Shown here in pieces: positions 45,170 through 54,258 of a stretch of DNA of 64,000 nucleotides. Position numbers and translations under genes: made by a program. Under the pieces are notes generated by a model. It had not been told where the DNA came from. It did not search any database and worked only from the letters and a program-made list of their open reading frames with translations. The stretch is from Thalassovita taeanensis (GTDB lineage Bacteria; Pseudomonadota; Alphaproteobacteria; Rhodobacterales; Rhodobacteraceae), in NCBI RefSeq assembly GCF_900110775.1, contig NZ_FOEP01000002.1, positions 124,001 to 188,000 of the forward strand. The letters are read 5' to 3'. Every line of letters starts with the position of its first letter. The first letter of the stretch is position 1.

Positions 45170-46866
45170 GCATTGATCCGATCACCCTTTCGGTTATTCA
45201 GGCAGGCCTGCAACTGGTCTGCGACGAAATGGACCTGAGCTTTTCGCGCGCCGCGTTCTCGCCGGTGATTGCAGAGGCCAATGACCGCTCGGACGGGATC
45301 TATGCCGCCGAAGACGGGGCGTTGATTGCGCAGGGCGCGGGCGGGTTGCCGGTGTTTGTCGGCACGATGCAATATTCCACGCGGACGCTGATTCAGATGA
45401 TCGCCGAAGGCCGCGCTGCGGCGCCAAAGCCCGATGATATCTATATCGTCAATGACCCCTATCTTGGCGGAACCCATCTGATGGATGTGCGCTTTGCCCG
45501 GCCGTTTTACCGGGACGGAGAGATCTTCTGCTGGCTGTCCAACACCGGCCACTGGCCCGACACTGGCGGTGCTGTACCGGGCGGGTTTTCCGCCTCGGCC
45601 ACCGCGGTAGAGCAAGAAGGGCTGCGTCTGCCGCCGGTCCGGCTGTTCAAGCAAGGTGTGCTGGATGAAGAGATCTATGCCATCATCTGCTCCAATATCC
45701 GTGTCGCCGATCAGCGGATTGGCGATGTCCGGGCGCAGGCTGCGGCCCTTATGGTCGGGGAGGAGCGCCTGAACGAGCTGCTGGACCGGTACGGCGACGA
45801 TACGGTGCGCGCAGCCATTGGTGAACTGCGCAACCGTGCCGCCACGCAGATGCGCAGGTTCATCGCTGAAATTCCTGTCGGCCCCCACACGTCTGTCGCC
45901 TGGATTGACAGCGATGGCGTGGTGAATGAACCGCTTGAAATCCGGCTGCGTGTCACGCGTGATGGCGACGATCTGGAATTCGACTTCACCGGCTCCAGCG
46001 CGCCGTGCCTTGGGCCGATGAACTCGGTTCTGGCGACAACCCTGTCGTCGGTTTATCTGGCGATGCGGCATATCTTCCCCGAGGTGCCAATCAGCGCCGG
46101 GGCCTTCGAGCCGCTGAAGGTGATCGGTGTCGAGGGCACGTTTCTGGATGCCCGTTATCCGCGCCCGGTGTCCGGCTGTGCCGCCGAAGTGTCGCAACGG
46201 ATCGCCGAGGCCGTGTTTGCCGCGCTGATCAGCGCCCTGCCCGATCGGGTCACTGCGGCGCCTGCGGGTACGTCAGGCAATTTCGCGCTGGGGGGGTATG
46301 ACCCCGCCCGCGACCGCGATTTCGTGATGTATCAGCTTTCTGGTGGCGGGTACGGCGGCAATGCTGACCACGACGGGCTGTCCAATGGCTGCTCCACCAT
46401 CGGGATCTCCAAGGCCCCGCCGATCGAGATCATGGAGCAGGCGTTTCCCGTGCTGTATCACCGCTATGCCCTGCGCGAAGGCTCTGCCGGGGCGGGCGCA
46501 CATCGCGGCGGCTTTGGCCTTGATTACGAGGTGGAACTGCGGCGCGGGACAGCACGGGCAAGCTTTGTCATGGATCACGGGCGCTTCGGCCCGCAAGGCG
46601 GGTTGGGCGGCAGCGACGGCGCTGTCAACGAGGTGACGGTCTGGCGCGGGGCAGAGGCCTACACCCCGCTGCACCTGTCAAAAGAACAGGATATCCCGCT
46701 GACCCCCGGTGACCGCGTGCATGTGCGCACGCCGGGCGGTGGTGGCTATGGTGACCCGTTCACCCGCGATCCTGCCGCCGTCAAATATGATGTTGCGATG
46801 GGCCTTTATTCCCCGGACGAGGCTTCGCGGCTGTTTGGCGTCGATGTGACCGAGCCTGACAGCTAG
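45166..46866 (+). CDS. hyuB: Hydantoinase/oxoprolinase B subunit
   Basis: A 566-residue partner of HyuA, overlapping it by ATGA. Family segments are NDPYLGGTHLMDVR, GHWPDTGGAVPGG, SGGGYGGNADHDGLSNGC and the C-terminal VRTPGGGGYGDPFTR. The B subunit carries the metal-dependent half of the reaction on the phosphorylated intermediate made by HyuA. It ends the catabolic cluster on this side; lepA converges on it with a hairpin between. Confidence 0.9.
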   Translation: MSIDPITLSVIQAGLQLVCDEMDLSFSRAAFSPVIAEANDRSDGIYAAEDGALIAQGAGGLPVFVGTMQYSTRTLIQMIAEGRAAAPKPDDIYIVNDPYLGGTHLMDVRFARPFYRDGEIFCWLSNTGHWPDTGGAVPGGFSASATAVEQEGLRLPPVRLFKQGVLDEEIYAIICSNIRVADQRIGDVRAQAAALMVGEERLNELLDRYGDDTVRAAIGELRNRAATQMRRFIAEIPVGPHTSVAWIDSDGVVNEPLEIRLRVTRDGDDLEFDFTGSSAPCLGPMNSVLATTLSSVYLAMRHIFPEVPISAGAFEPLKVIGVEGTFLDARYPRPVSGCAAEVSQRIAEAVFAALISALPDRVTAAPAGTSGNFALGGYDPARDRDFVMYQLSGGGYGGNADHDGLSNGCSTIGISKAPPIEIMEQAFPVLYHRYALREGSAGAGAHRGGFGLDYEVELRRGTARASFVMDHGRFGPQGGLGGSDGAVNEVTVWRGAEAYTPLHLSKEQDIPLTPGDRVHVRTPGGGGYGDPFTRDPAAVKYDVAMGLYSPDEASRLFGVDVTEPDS

Positions 46867-46985
46867 GTCACGACATACGGGAACGGAACCGCGTCGAACG
46901 CAGTGCCCCGTGCGCCCCTGAATGGCGGCACTCGAGGTATACATTTCGTATTCTTCCGTTTCTGACAGGGACAAGAAAGTGTGAA

Positions 46986-47012
46986 ACGGCCCGTTGGATT
47001 AAGGCGGGCCGT
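46986..47012. terminator. Hairpin between convergent hyuB and lepA
   Basis: ACGGCCCG and CGGGCCGT form a perfect 8-bp stem with an 11-base loop, 17 bases before the lepA stop on the other strand. T-runs on both sides are weak. Confidence 0.45.
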
Positions 47013-47028
47013 TCAGGACATTTCTGCG

Positions 47029-48828
47029 TCAGTCATCCATCTTGAGCGCCGAGATAAACGCCTCTTGCGGAATGTCGACTTTGCCGAACTGGCGCATCTT
47101 CTTTTTACCGGCTTTTTGCTTGTCCAACAGCTTGCGCTTACGGCTCATGTCACCGCCATAGCATTTGGCTGTCACATCCTTGCGCAGGGCGGCTAGGGTT
47201 TCGCGGGCGATAACTTTGCCCCCGATGGCGGCCTGAATCGGGATTTTGAACATGTGGCGCGGGATCAGGTCCTTGAGCTTTTCGACCATTGCGCGACCGC
47301 GCAGGTCGGCCCGGTCGCGGTGGACCATGGTCGAAAGCGCGTCGACGGGTTCATCGTTGACCAGGATCTGCATCTTGACCAGATGATCCTGCCGGTAGCC
47401 CATCAATTGATAGTCAAACGACGCATAGCCTTTGGTCACGCTTTTAAGCCTGTCGTAGAAATCGAAGACAACCTCGTTGAGCGGAAGGTCATAGACAACC
47501 ATCGCGCGGGCACCGGCATAGGTCAGATCCTCTTGGATGCCACGACGGTCCTGGCAAAGCTTGAGCACATCGCCGAGATATTCATCAGGGACAAGGATCG
47601 TGGCCTTGATCCGCGGCTCTTCCAGATGATCCACGATCGACAAGTCAGGCATGTCCGCGGGGTTGTGCAGCTCGATCATCGATCCGTCGCGCATGTAAAC
47701 GTGATAGATCACGCTGGGCGCGGTGGTGATCAGCTCGATGTTGTATTCGCGCTCGATCCGGTCGCGGATGACCTCAAGGTGCAACAGACCAAGGAAACCG
47801 CAGCGGAAGCCAAAGCCCAGAGCGGCGGAGGTTTCCATTTCATAGGAAAACGAGGCGTCGTTCAGGGCCAGCTTCTCGATCGCGTCGCGCAGATCTTCGA
47901 ATTCGGCGCTGTCGACGGGGAAGAGGCCACAGAAGACCACCGGCTGGCTGGGCTTGAAGCCCGGCAGCGGAGTGTCAGTGCCTTTTTTCTCGTGCGTGAT
48001 GGTATCGCCGACACGGGTGTCACGTACCTGTTTGATCTGTGCGGTGATAAAACCAATCTCGCCGGGACCCAAGCTCTCAACCGGCTGCATCGCGGGGCGG
48101 AAAACGCCGATCCGGTCGATCAGGTGGATTGAGCTGTTCTGCATCATCTTGATGCGGTCGCCCTTTTTCAACGTGCCGTCCATGATGCGCACAAGAACCA
48201 CAACGCCGAGATAGCTGTCATACCAGCTGTCCACCAGCATCGCCTTGAGCGGCGCCGTGGCGTCGCCCTTGGGCGCGGGCAGGTGCTTGACGATCGCTTC
48301 GAGGGTCTCGTGGATGCCGATGCCGGTTTTGGCCGACACACGGATGGCATTCGAGGCGTCGATCCCGATCACATCCTCGATCTGTTCCGCCACGCGATCG
48401 CAATCGGCGGCAGGCAGGTCGATCTTGTTGAGAACGGGGACAATTTCGTGCCCCGCATCAATCGCCTGATAGACGTTGGCCAGTGTCTGCGCCTCGACGC
48501 CCTGCGTGCTGTCAACGACCAGCAACGAGCCTTCGACCGCGCGCATGGAGCGAGAGACCTCATAGGCGAAGTCGACGTGACCGGGGGTGTCGATCAAGTT
48601 GAGCACATAGGCCTCGCCATTGTCGGCGGTATAGTCGATGCGCACGGTGTTGGCTTTGATCGTAATGCCCCGCTCGCGTTCGATATCCATGCTGTCAAGC
48701 AGCTGTGCCTTCATATCGCGTTCGGCCACCGTGTTGGTGGATTGGATCAGCCGGTCGGCCAGGGTGGATTTCCCGTGGTCGATATGGGCAACGATGGAGA
48801 AATTGCGGATGTGAGCGAGGTCTGTCAT
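47029..48828 (-). CDS. lepA: Elongation factor 4 (back-translocating GTPase)
   Basis: A 599-residue translational GTPase of normal length. G1 is [11 protein letters not shown]3 DTPGHVDF and G4 NKIDLPAAD; the C-terminal LepA-specific domain follows with [12 protein letters not shown] and the basic segment [16 protein letters not shown]. It acts on stalled or mis-translocated ribosomes. It is a single gene separated from the catabolic island. Confidence 0.97.
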   Translation of the reverse strand: MTDLAHIRNFSIVAHIDHGKSTLADRLIQSTNTVAERDMKAQLLDSMDIERERGITIKANTVRIDYTADNGEAYVLNLIDTPGHVDFAYEVSRSMRAVEGSLLVVDSTQGVEAQTLANVYQAIDAGHEIVPVLNKIDLPAADCDRVAEQIEDVIGIDASNAIRVSAKTGIGIHETLEAIVKHLPAPKGDATAPLKAMLVDSWYDSYLGVVVLVRIMDGTLKKGDRIKMMQNSSIHLIDRIGVFRPAMQPVESLGPGEIGFITAQIKQVRDTRVGDTITHEKKGTDTPLPGFKPSQPVVFCGLFPVDSAEFEDLRDAIEKLALNDASFSYEMETSAALGFGFRCGFLGLLHLEVIRDRIEREYNIELITTAPSVIYHVYMRDGSMIELHNPADMPDLSIVDHLEEPRIKATILVPDEYLGDVLKLCQDRRGIQEDLTYAGARAMVVYDLPLNEVVFDFYDRLKSVTKGYASFDYQLMGYRQDHLVKMQILVNDEPVDALSTMVHRDRADLRGRAMVEKLKDLIPRHMFKIPIQAAIGGKVIARETLAALRKDVTAKCYGGDMSRKRKLLDKQKAGKKKMRQFGKVDIPQEAFISALKMDD

Positions 48829-48960
48829 GCAGCGGGATATGATCTGGAATCAACGCTTGGTCAAGGTGGCTTAACCGATCAGGCGCAAGGCGACAGGCGC
48901 ATCGCCCGCAAGGCGGCGATGCGCAGGGGTTTGAAGCGTGGTCGCGTAGGTACGTGACCG

Positions 48961-49368
48961 TCAGCGCAGCACATGCACCGCGCATTTGGCGTGGCGAACC
49001 ACCTGTGTGGCCGTACTGCCCAGCAACAGATCCTGCATTTCAGGACGATGCGAGGCGATGACAATACAGTCGTTTTCGTGCTCCTCGGCCCAGTCCAGAA
49101 GCGTGCGACCGGCATGCCCCTCGATCACAACAGCTGTTGCGTTTGACAAGCCCTCGCCGATCCGCGCCAGCTCGGCCTCGATCGCGATGCGGGCCTCCTC
49201 CAGATAGCCTTGCGTCATATAGGAGATCGCATAGGCGGGGATATGCTCCATGACGTGGATCAGGGTGATCTGCGCCCCGTCATTGGCCAAAGCCTGTGCG
49301 ACACTGGTCGCGCCGGATATGTCATGGCCCGTTTCGAACGAGATTGGCACCAGAATATTGTCATACAT
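48961..49368 (-). CDS. Universal stress protein
   Basis: A 135-residue UspA-fold protein beginning YDNILVPISFETGHD. The ATP-binding-type end IVIASHRPEMQDLLLGSTA resembles the GS(x)GxxxxxxLGS motif but lacks its first glycines. The ATG follows GGAGGAT. A box resembling an FNR site (49424-49437) lies upstream, with a CATAGT -10 placing it near -41.5, so low-oxygen induction is plausible. Confidence 0.9.
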   Translation of the reverse strand: MYDNILVPISFETGHDISGATSVAQALANDGAQITLIHVMEHIPAYAISYMTQGYLEEARIAIEAELARIGEGLSNATAVVIEGHAGRTLLDWAEEHENDCIVIASHRPEMQDLLLGSTATQVVRHAKCAVHVLR

Positions 49369-49423
49369 TGCGGATCCTCCTGCTTGAGACGGTTCACTAT
49401 GGCCAGCCTTCGCAGAGGTCGCC

Positions 49424-49437
49424 TTGATACAGGTCAG
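49424..49437 (-). promoter_or_regulatory. FNR-type box upstream of the universal stress gene
   Basis: TTGATACAGGTCAG matches TTGA-N6-TCAA at seven of eight fixed positions. On the minus strand CATAGT (49401-49396) would give a start near 49389 and put the box centre at about -41.5. It could also serve the divergent DUF2892 gene. Confidence 0.5.
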
Positions 49438-49524
49438 TCCGAGGAAACCTATTGTATTCGACTTATGGAATGTTTAAATTGATTTGAAAGCGGGCATACC
49501 GCCCCACTGCAAAGGAAACCTGAC

Positions 49525-49728
49525 ATGACCCTTGATCGTTCGATTTTTCTGTTTGCCGGCATCATGGTGCTGGTGAGCGTCGCCCTGACCCAGTGGGTTT
49601 CGGGCTATTTCGTCTGGCTTACCGTTTTCATCGGCGCGAACCTGATGCAAAGCGCGCTCACCGGTGCCTGCCCTGCTGCGTTTGTATTCAAAAAGCTGGG
49701 CGTCAAAAGCGGCTGCGCGTTCCAGTAA
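49525..49728 (+). CDS. DUF2892-type small membrane protein
   Basis: A 67-residue protein with two hydrophobic segments (about 7-22 and 28-45) and the DUF2892 ending ACPAAFVFKKLGVKSGC. In other bacteria this domain is fused to or lies near rhodanese (sulfur transferase) domains; here it stands alone. The ATG follows AAAGGAAA. It is divergent from the universal stress gene, with the FNR-type box between them. The function is unknown. Confidence 0.8.
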   Translation: MTLDRSIFLFAGIMVLVSVALTQWVSGYFVWLTVFIGANLMQSALTGACPAAFVFKKLGVKSGCAFQ

Positions 49729-49766
49729 TCTGGCGCGTTGGCTTCTCAAGCTAAAGGCTGAGACAT

Positions 49767-49801
49767 AAAAAAAGGGCGCGCAATTTCTTGCGCGCCCTTT
49801 T
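49767..49801. terminator. Bidirectional intrinsic terminator
   Basis: GGGCGCGCAA (49774-49783) and TTGCGCGCCC (49788-49797) form a perfect 10-bp stem with loop TTTC, flanked by a run of A before and T after. It ends both the DUF2892 gene (+) and the cold shock gene (-). Confidence 0.85.
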
Positions 49802-49824
49802 CTGACCCCGAAGGATCGTGTGGC

Positions 49825-50031
49825 TTATGCCAGCGACAGGTTGATCGCCGACTCACGGCCGTCACGGCCGGATTCGATGTCAAAAGTCACTTTTTGGTTG
49901 TCTGCCAGGCCGGTCAGGCCCGAACGCTCAACAGCCGAGATGTGCACGAACACGTCTTTGCTGCCGCCATCGGGTGCAATGAAGCCGAAGCCTTTAGTAG
50001 TGTTAAACCATTTTACGGTGCCAGTAGCCAT
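49825..50031 (-). CDS. Cold shock protein (CspA family)
   Basis: A 68-residue OB-fold RNA chaperone. RNP-1 is KGFGFI and RNP-2 VFVHIS. The ATG at 50031 follows AGGAGA. A leader region upstream (50041-50080) holds an imperfect hairpin (GTTGCC/GGCAAC), and a TAATAC -10 lies near it; such leaders are common for csp genes, but no thermosensor is shown. Confidence 0.95.
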   Translation of the reverse strand: MATGTVKWFNTTKGFGFIAPDGGSKDVFVHISAVERSGLTGLADNQKVTFDIESGRDGRESAINLSLA

Positions 50032-50228
50032 TCCGTAGTCTCCTAGTGTATTATGTTGCCCGCGTCGTGCGGCAACCCGGCAAAGTCGGTCTGGATCGAA
50101 GACTGAAGCCGGTAAGCGGGAGACAGTAGGTCGAAAAAGAATAACGTTAGCCAGCTCCATATGCCAGAGGCCCAGCGGCTTGGCAAATGAATTCGCAGGC
50201 ATTCGGCGCTTTTACGCTGGGTTCCAGA

Positions 50229-50795
50229 TCACAACACGGTGACGGTCGTTCCGACCGGGACGCGGTTATAAAGGTCGATCACGTGTTCGTTGATCATGCG
50301 GATACAACCGTTGGAAACCGAGCGCCCGATGGACTGCGGCTGCGTCGTTCCGTGGATGCGGAAATAGGTGTCGCGCCCGCCCTGAAACAGATAAAGTGCG
50401 CGCGCGCCCAATGGGTTAGACGGCCCGCCGGGTTCGACATAGTCATTGCCTTTGAACTTACCGTAGGTGCCGGGATCGCGTTCGATCATCTCGTTGGTGG
50501 GGCGCCAGGTGGGCCATTCCTTCTTGACTTGGATGACCGCGTCGCCGGTGAACTCCAGACCAGCCTTGCCGACACCCACGCCATAGCGGATCGCCTTGTG
50601 GGGTTCCGTAACGAAATAGAGGAAGTGCGCACGCGGCAGGATCAGAATCTGTCCCGGCGCATAGCCCGCCTTGATGCGCACGGCTTGCGGTTCGAAAACC
50701 GGGTCGAGCTGAAAGGTGGGTTTCTTGGTCTGAGCGGCGGCCGGAAGGGCCGAGGCAGCCAAAGCGGTGGTCAGAAGCGTGCGGCGATTCATCAT
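50229..50795 (-). CDS. L,D-transpeptidase (YkuD domain), exported
   Basis: A 188-residue protein. The ATG at 50795 (followed by a second ATG) gives a signal peptide with twin arginine (NRRTLLTT) ending AAA. The catalytic motif is HGTTQP (His148) to SNGCIRM (Cys164). Such enzymes link peptidoglycan stem peptides 3-3 or attach lipoproteins in the periplasm. Confidence 0.92.
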   Translation of the reverse strand: MMNRRTLLTTALAASALPAAAQTKKPTFQLDPVFEPQAVRIKAGYAPGQILILPRAHFLYFVTEPHKAIRYGVGVGKAGLEFTGDAVIQVKKEWPTWRPTNEMIERDPGTYGKFKGNDYVEPGGPSNPLGARALYLFQGGRDTYFRIHGTTQPQSIGRSVSNGCIRMINEHVIDLYNRVPVGTTVTVL

Positions 50796-50903
50796 GGGAC
50801 ACTCTTTGGGTTCAGTTTGCTCTGGCCTTAGAGTGTGGCGCACGGGGCGAAAAAATCAATCTTTTCCGAGGGAAAATGCGCCAAAGGTAGGGAAAACCGG
50901 ACC

Positions 50904-51122
50904 CTATACGTCGGCCTTGACGCGCTGCACCGGCAGGGTTTGCGCCAAGCGGTAAAGGCTGATGCTGATGGCCAGAACCGCAATCGGGAAGCACACAGAC
51001 AAGGTCAGGTAAAACCCGAGGGCCTGCCAGAATGAGTAGTCTTGAAACAGCAGACCGATGGCGGCACCGACAAGGCCAACAAGGCCGCCGAGACTTCCGA
51101 CGATGATACAGATAAGAGCCAT
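50904..51122 (-). CDS. Small two-segment membrane protein
   Basis: A 72-residue protein from the ATG at 51122, which has AAAGG upstream; longer frames to the right are overlapping non-coding sequence. It has two hydrophobic segments (about 1-25 and 33-56), with a short QDYSFWQ turn between. No family is recognised. It lies downstream of a 200-base gap and is read in the same direction as the transpeptidase gene after it. Confidence 0.5.
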   Translation of the reverse strand: MALICIIVGSLGGLVGLVGAAIGLLFQDYSFWQALGFYLTLSVCFPIAVLAISISLYRLAQTLPVQRVKADV

Positions 51123-51336
51123 TCTGAGCCTTTCCCCTTCGGTGTGGAAGGTGCCGTGGTGCTTTGCGGTCCAGATGACAGGGGAAATGGGGCGGAAATA
51201 GGGCAAGCTTATGGTCTGTCTTGGGGCATGCGGTTTTACGTCGGTATCGCGTCGGTATTGCGTCGGTGCGGGCGGGCGGTGAGTTTGGGGCGGATTAACC
51301 TTTGGCGCGCAGGCTTGGCGGGCAGAAGGAGGCACC

Positions 51337-51696
51337 ATGGCGAGCAAGGCAAAGACCAAGACCGAGCGCATCGCGCAGGAACGGCTGTTGCAGCATATGA
51401 TCGAGCTGAGCCACGAAGGATGGTTGGCAACCACGCTGCGCGAAGAGATCCCGGAGGCCTGGCACACGCTGGAGGCGGACGTGGATGTGGAGGAACCCAA
51501 GGAGAAGGTAACGCTGTATCTGGACCGCTCGGTGGCGCGGTTTTACCGGGCGATGGGCAAAGGATATCACGCCCGGATCAACCGGCTGCTGGGAAGCTGG
51601 GCGCAGATGAAGATCGCGGGCGAGATTGCGCGCGAAGCATATTTGGTGAAGCGGATGGAGGAAGCCGGGGCGCGGTCGGAGCAGGACGGGCGGTAA
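51337..51696 (+). CDS. BrnA-like antitoxin-family protein, no toxin adjacent
   Basis: A 119-residue protein whose C-terminal half, KVTLYLDRSVARFYRAMG and GYHARINRLLGSW, fits the BrnA antitoxin family (ribbon-helix-helix type). The N-terminal half is basic and helical. BrnA normally represses the brnTA operon and neutralises the BrnT RNase. No BrnT-like gene is seen within several kilobases, so it may be a solitary regulator. The ATG follows GGAGG. Confidence 0.75.
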   Translation: MASKAKTKTERIAQERLLQHMIELSHEGWLATTLREEIPEAWHTLEADVDVEEPKEKVTLYLDRSVARFYRAMGKGYHARINRLLGSWAQMKIAGEIAREAYLVKRMEEAGARSEQDGR

Positions 51697-51813
51697 TGCC
51701 GTCTTTGCCGATGCGTAGCGGGTCGAGTGCACAACGTCGGGGGCATGCCAAAGGATGGCCGGTCCCACGCGCCTGTGGGGCATGTCTTTCTGTGCGGTCG
51801 CTTTGGCCGGGAG

Positions 51814-51831
51814 GGCGGGGTTTACCCCGCC
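51814..51831. terminator. Hairpin between brnA-like gene and ettA (first)
   Basis: GGCGGGG and CCCCGCC with loop TTTA, a perfect 7-bp stem. It is followed closely by a second hairpin; there is no clear T-run. Confidence 0.4.
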
Positions 51832-51858
51832 GCCGCTGGCCTGAAGTGAGGGTGGTGT

Positions 51859-51878
51859 GGCGGGGGGTGCCCCCCGCC
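51859..51878. terminator. Hairpin between brnA-like gene and ettA (second)
   Basis: GGCGGGGGG and CCCCCCGCC are exact complements separated by only TG. It is a strong palindrome at the 3' end of ettA (which ends at 51883) and probably marks its termination. Confidence 0.4.
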
Positions 51879-51882
51879 CAGC

Positions 51883-53538
51883 TCAGCGTGTGAACTTTTT
51901 GTATTTGATCCGCTTGGGTTCCATCGCATCGGGGCCAAGGCGGCGCTTTTTGTCTTCTTCATAGTCGGCGAAGTTGCCTTCGAACCATTCCACATGGGCG
52001 TCGCCCTCGAAGGCGAGCATATGGGTACAGATCCGGTCGAGGAAGAAACGGTCGTGCGAGATGACCACGGCGCAGCCGGCGAAATCCACCAACGCATCTT
52101 CCAATGCGCGCAGGGTTTCCACGTCGAGGTCGTTGGTCGGTTCATCGAGGAGCAGCACGTTGCCGCCCGAGCGCAACAGGCGTGCCATGTGGACGCGGTT
52201 GCGTTCACCGCCCGACAGCAGCCCGACTTTCTTCTGCTGATCGCCGCCTTTGAAGTTGAAGGCCGAGCAATAGGCGCGGGCGTTGACCTCGGCGTCGCCG
52301 AGTTTGATGATGTCCTGACCGTCGGCGATTGCCTCCCACACATTTTCGTTGGGGTCGAGGGCGTCGCGATTCTGATCGACGTAGCTGAGCTTGACGGTAT
52401 CGCCGTATTCAACGGTGCCTTCGTCGGGCTGTTCCTGTCCAGTGAGCATACGGAACAGCGTGGTTTTACCGGCGCCGTTGGGACCGATCACGCCGACGAT
52501 GCCGCCGGGGGGCAGCGAGAAATCGAGGTTCTCGATCAGGAGTTTGTCACCCATGGCTTTCTTGAGGCCGCGCACTTCGATCACCTTGTCGCCAAGGCGC
52601 GGGCCGTTGGGGATGACGATCTGGGCGTGGGCCAGCTTTTCGCGCTCGGACTGGTTGGCCATCTCGTTATAGGATTTGATCCGGGCCTTGGATTTGGCCT
52701 GCCGGGCTTTGGCACCCTGCCGCATCCATTCGAGTTCGCGCTGAAGCGTTTGCTGTTTTGACTTATCCTCGCGGGATTCCTGCATCAGGCGCTTGGCCTT
52801 TTGTTCCAGCCAGGCAGAGTAGTTGCCTTCGCAGGGGATGCCGCGGCCACGGTCAAGTTCGAGGATCCAGCTGGTGATATCATCAAGGAAATAGCGGTCG
52901 TGGGTGACGATCAGGATGGTGCCGGGATAAGCGATCAGGTGCTGTTGCAGCCAAGCGATGGTTTCGGCGTCGAGGTGGTTGGTCGGTTCGTCAAGCAGCA
53001 GCATTTCGGGCTGTTCGAGCAGCAGTTTGCACAGCGCGACGCGGCGTTTTTCACCGCCCGAAAGCGTGGTGACATCGGCATCGTCGGGCGGGCAGCGCAG
53101 GGCTTCGAGCGAGATGTCGACCTGGCTGTCGAGGTCCCACAGGTTCTGGGCGTCGATCTCGTCTTGCAGCTTGCCCATTTCCTCGGCGGTTTCGTCCGAG
53201 TAGTTCATCGCCAGGTCGTTGTAGCGATCGAGGATCGCCTTTTTGCCAGCGACGCCCAGCATCACGTTCCCGCGCACATCAAGGCTTGGGTCGAGTTCGG
53301 GTTCCTGCGGCAGATAGCCGACGCGGGCGCCTTCGGCGGCCCAGGCTTCGCCCTGAAAATCCTTGTCGAGGCCGGCCATGATTTTCAGCAGGGTCGATTT
53401 ACCCGAGCCGTTGACACCGACCACGCCGATTTTGACGCCGGGCAGGAAATTGAGGTGGATGTTCTCGAAGCATTTCTTGCCGCCCGGATAGGTCTTGGAG
53501 ACGTCGGCCATGTGATAGACGTATTGATAGGATGCCAT
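51883..53538 (-). CDS. ettA: Energy-dependent translational throttle protein EttA (ABC-F)
   Basis: A 551-residue soluble protein with two ABC domains and no membrane segments. Walker A motifs are GVNGSGKSTLL and GPNGAGKTTLF; signatures are LSGGEKRRVAL and LSGGERNRVHM. The basic inter-domain linker (about 240-310) fits the ribosomal P-site tRNA-interaction motif. It gates ribosomes into elongation according to ATP/ADP. The ATG at 53538 follows AAGGAG. Confidence 0.93.
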   Translation of the reverse strand: MASYQYVYHMADVSKTYPGGKKCFENIHLNFLPGVKIGVVGVNGSGKSTLLKIMAGLDKDFQGEAWAAEGARVGYLPQEPELDPSLDVRGNVMLGVAGKKAILDRYNDLAMNYSDETAEEMGKLQDEIDAQNLWDLDSQVDISLEALRCPPDDADVTTLSGGEKRRVALCKLLLEQPEMLLLDEPTNHLDAETIAWLQQHLIAYPGTILIVTHDRYFLDDITSWILELDRGRGIPCEGNYSAWLEQKAKRLMQESREDKSKQQTLQRELEWMRQGAKARQAKSKARIKSYNEMANQSEREKLAHAQIVIPNGPRLGDKVIEVRGLKKAMGDKLLIENLDFSLPPGGIVGVIGPNGAGKTTLFRMLTGQEQPDEGTVEYGDTVKLSYVDQNRDALDPNENVWEAIADGQDIIKLGDAEVNARAYCSAFNFKGGDQQKKVGLLSGGERNRVHMARLLRSGGNVLLLDEPTNDLDVETLRALEDALVDFAGCAVVISHDRFFLDRICTHMLAFEGDAHVEWFEGNFADYEEDKKRRLGPDAMEPKRIKYKKFTR

Positions 53539-53620
53539 TGGGGATGCTCCTTGGGTGTGCATGTGTTGCGGCCGGTGATAACCGAGCGCTGCGGCGGGGG
53601 CAATGCGGGGTTTGCGGGAG

Positions 53621-54058
53621 CTAGATCTGGCTGGGTGCGGCGCGCGGCGGCGGGACCGGAAAAATCAGGTCATAGGCCCAGTTAAAACCCAGCGCAAAGA
53701 TCAGGTAGAACAGCGAAAATGACACATCCATCACGAAGGCCTGCATCAGGCTGACGCCGAGGTGCCAGGCGATGAAGGGCATCAGCACGGTCAGAAGCCC
53801 GGCCTCGAACAGGACGGCGTGGGCGAGGCGAAGCATGGGGGTTTTGCGCAGGTGCCCGACAAGCCGAAGCATCGCGTGGTCGAACAGCAGGTTATAGAGA
53901 TAGTTCCAGAGCATGGCGATGGTCGCGCTGACAACACTGACGACACCCATGTCGTGCAGCGGCATATCATAGAGCCAAGCCCCGAGCGGTGCGACAAGTA
54001 GGAGGCCGGTCACCTCGAAGCTGAGGGCGTGGCGGATACGGTCGGCAGTGTTGCGCAT
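53621..54058 (-). CDS. PACE-family efflux transporter
   Basis: A 145-residue protein with four hydrophobic segments made of two similar halves (BTP domains), including FEVTGLLLVAPLGAWL and MDVSFSLFYLIFALGFNWAYD. Known PACE proteins export chlorhexidine, biguanides or polyamines with a proton gradient. The ATG at 54058 is chosen by the family N-terminus (RNTADRIRHALSFE); the Shine-Dalgarno is weak. Confidence 0.85.
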   Translation of the reverse strand: MRNTADRIRHALSFEVTGLLLVAPLGAWLYDMPLHDMGVVSVVSATIAMLWNYLYNLLFDHAMLRLVGHLRKTPMLRLAHAVLFEAGLLTVLMPFIAWHLGVSLMQAFVMDVSFSLFYLIFALGFNWAYDLIFPVPPPRAAPSQI

Positions 54059-54258
54059 GGCGTCCCATTTTTCGCCGGGTCGTCCCGAATATCTATCCCG
54101 AATTGGGGGAGGTGGTCCTCGCTTGAGGGCACGATAGGGCCGGAATTTGGCACAATGCAAGGGGGCTGTGGCGGCGTGGCGGGCAGGTGCGGGGCGGCTG
54201 ATTGATTGACAAACCCCCTGCCCCACAAGACAACTGCGTGGTTTGGCGGAGGAAACGG

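Noticed and set aside
46917-46960. A GTATAC-containing stretch after hyuB as a fourth operator site.
   Set aside because: It lacks the ACAAACA half and lies downstream of the operon, not before a gene.
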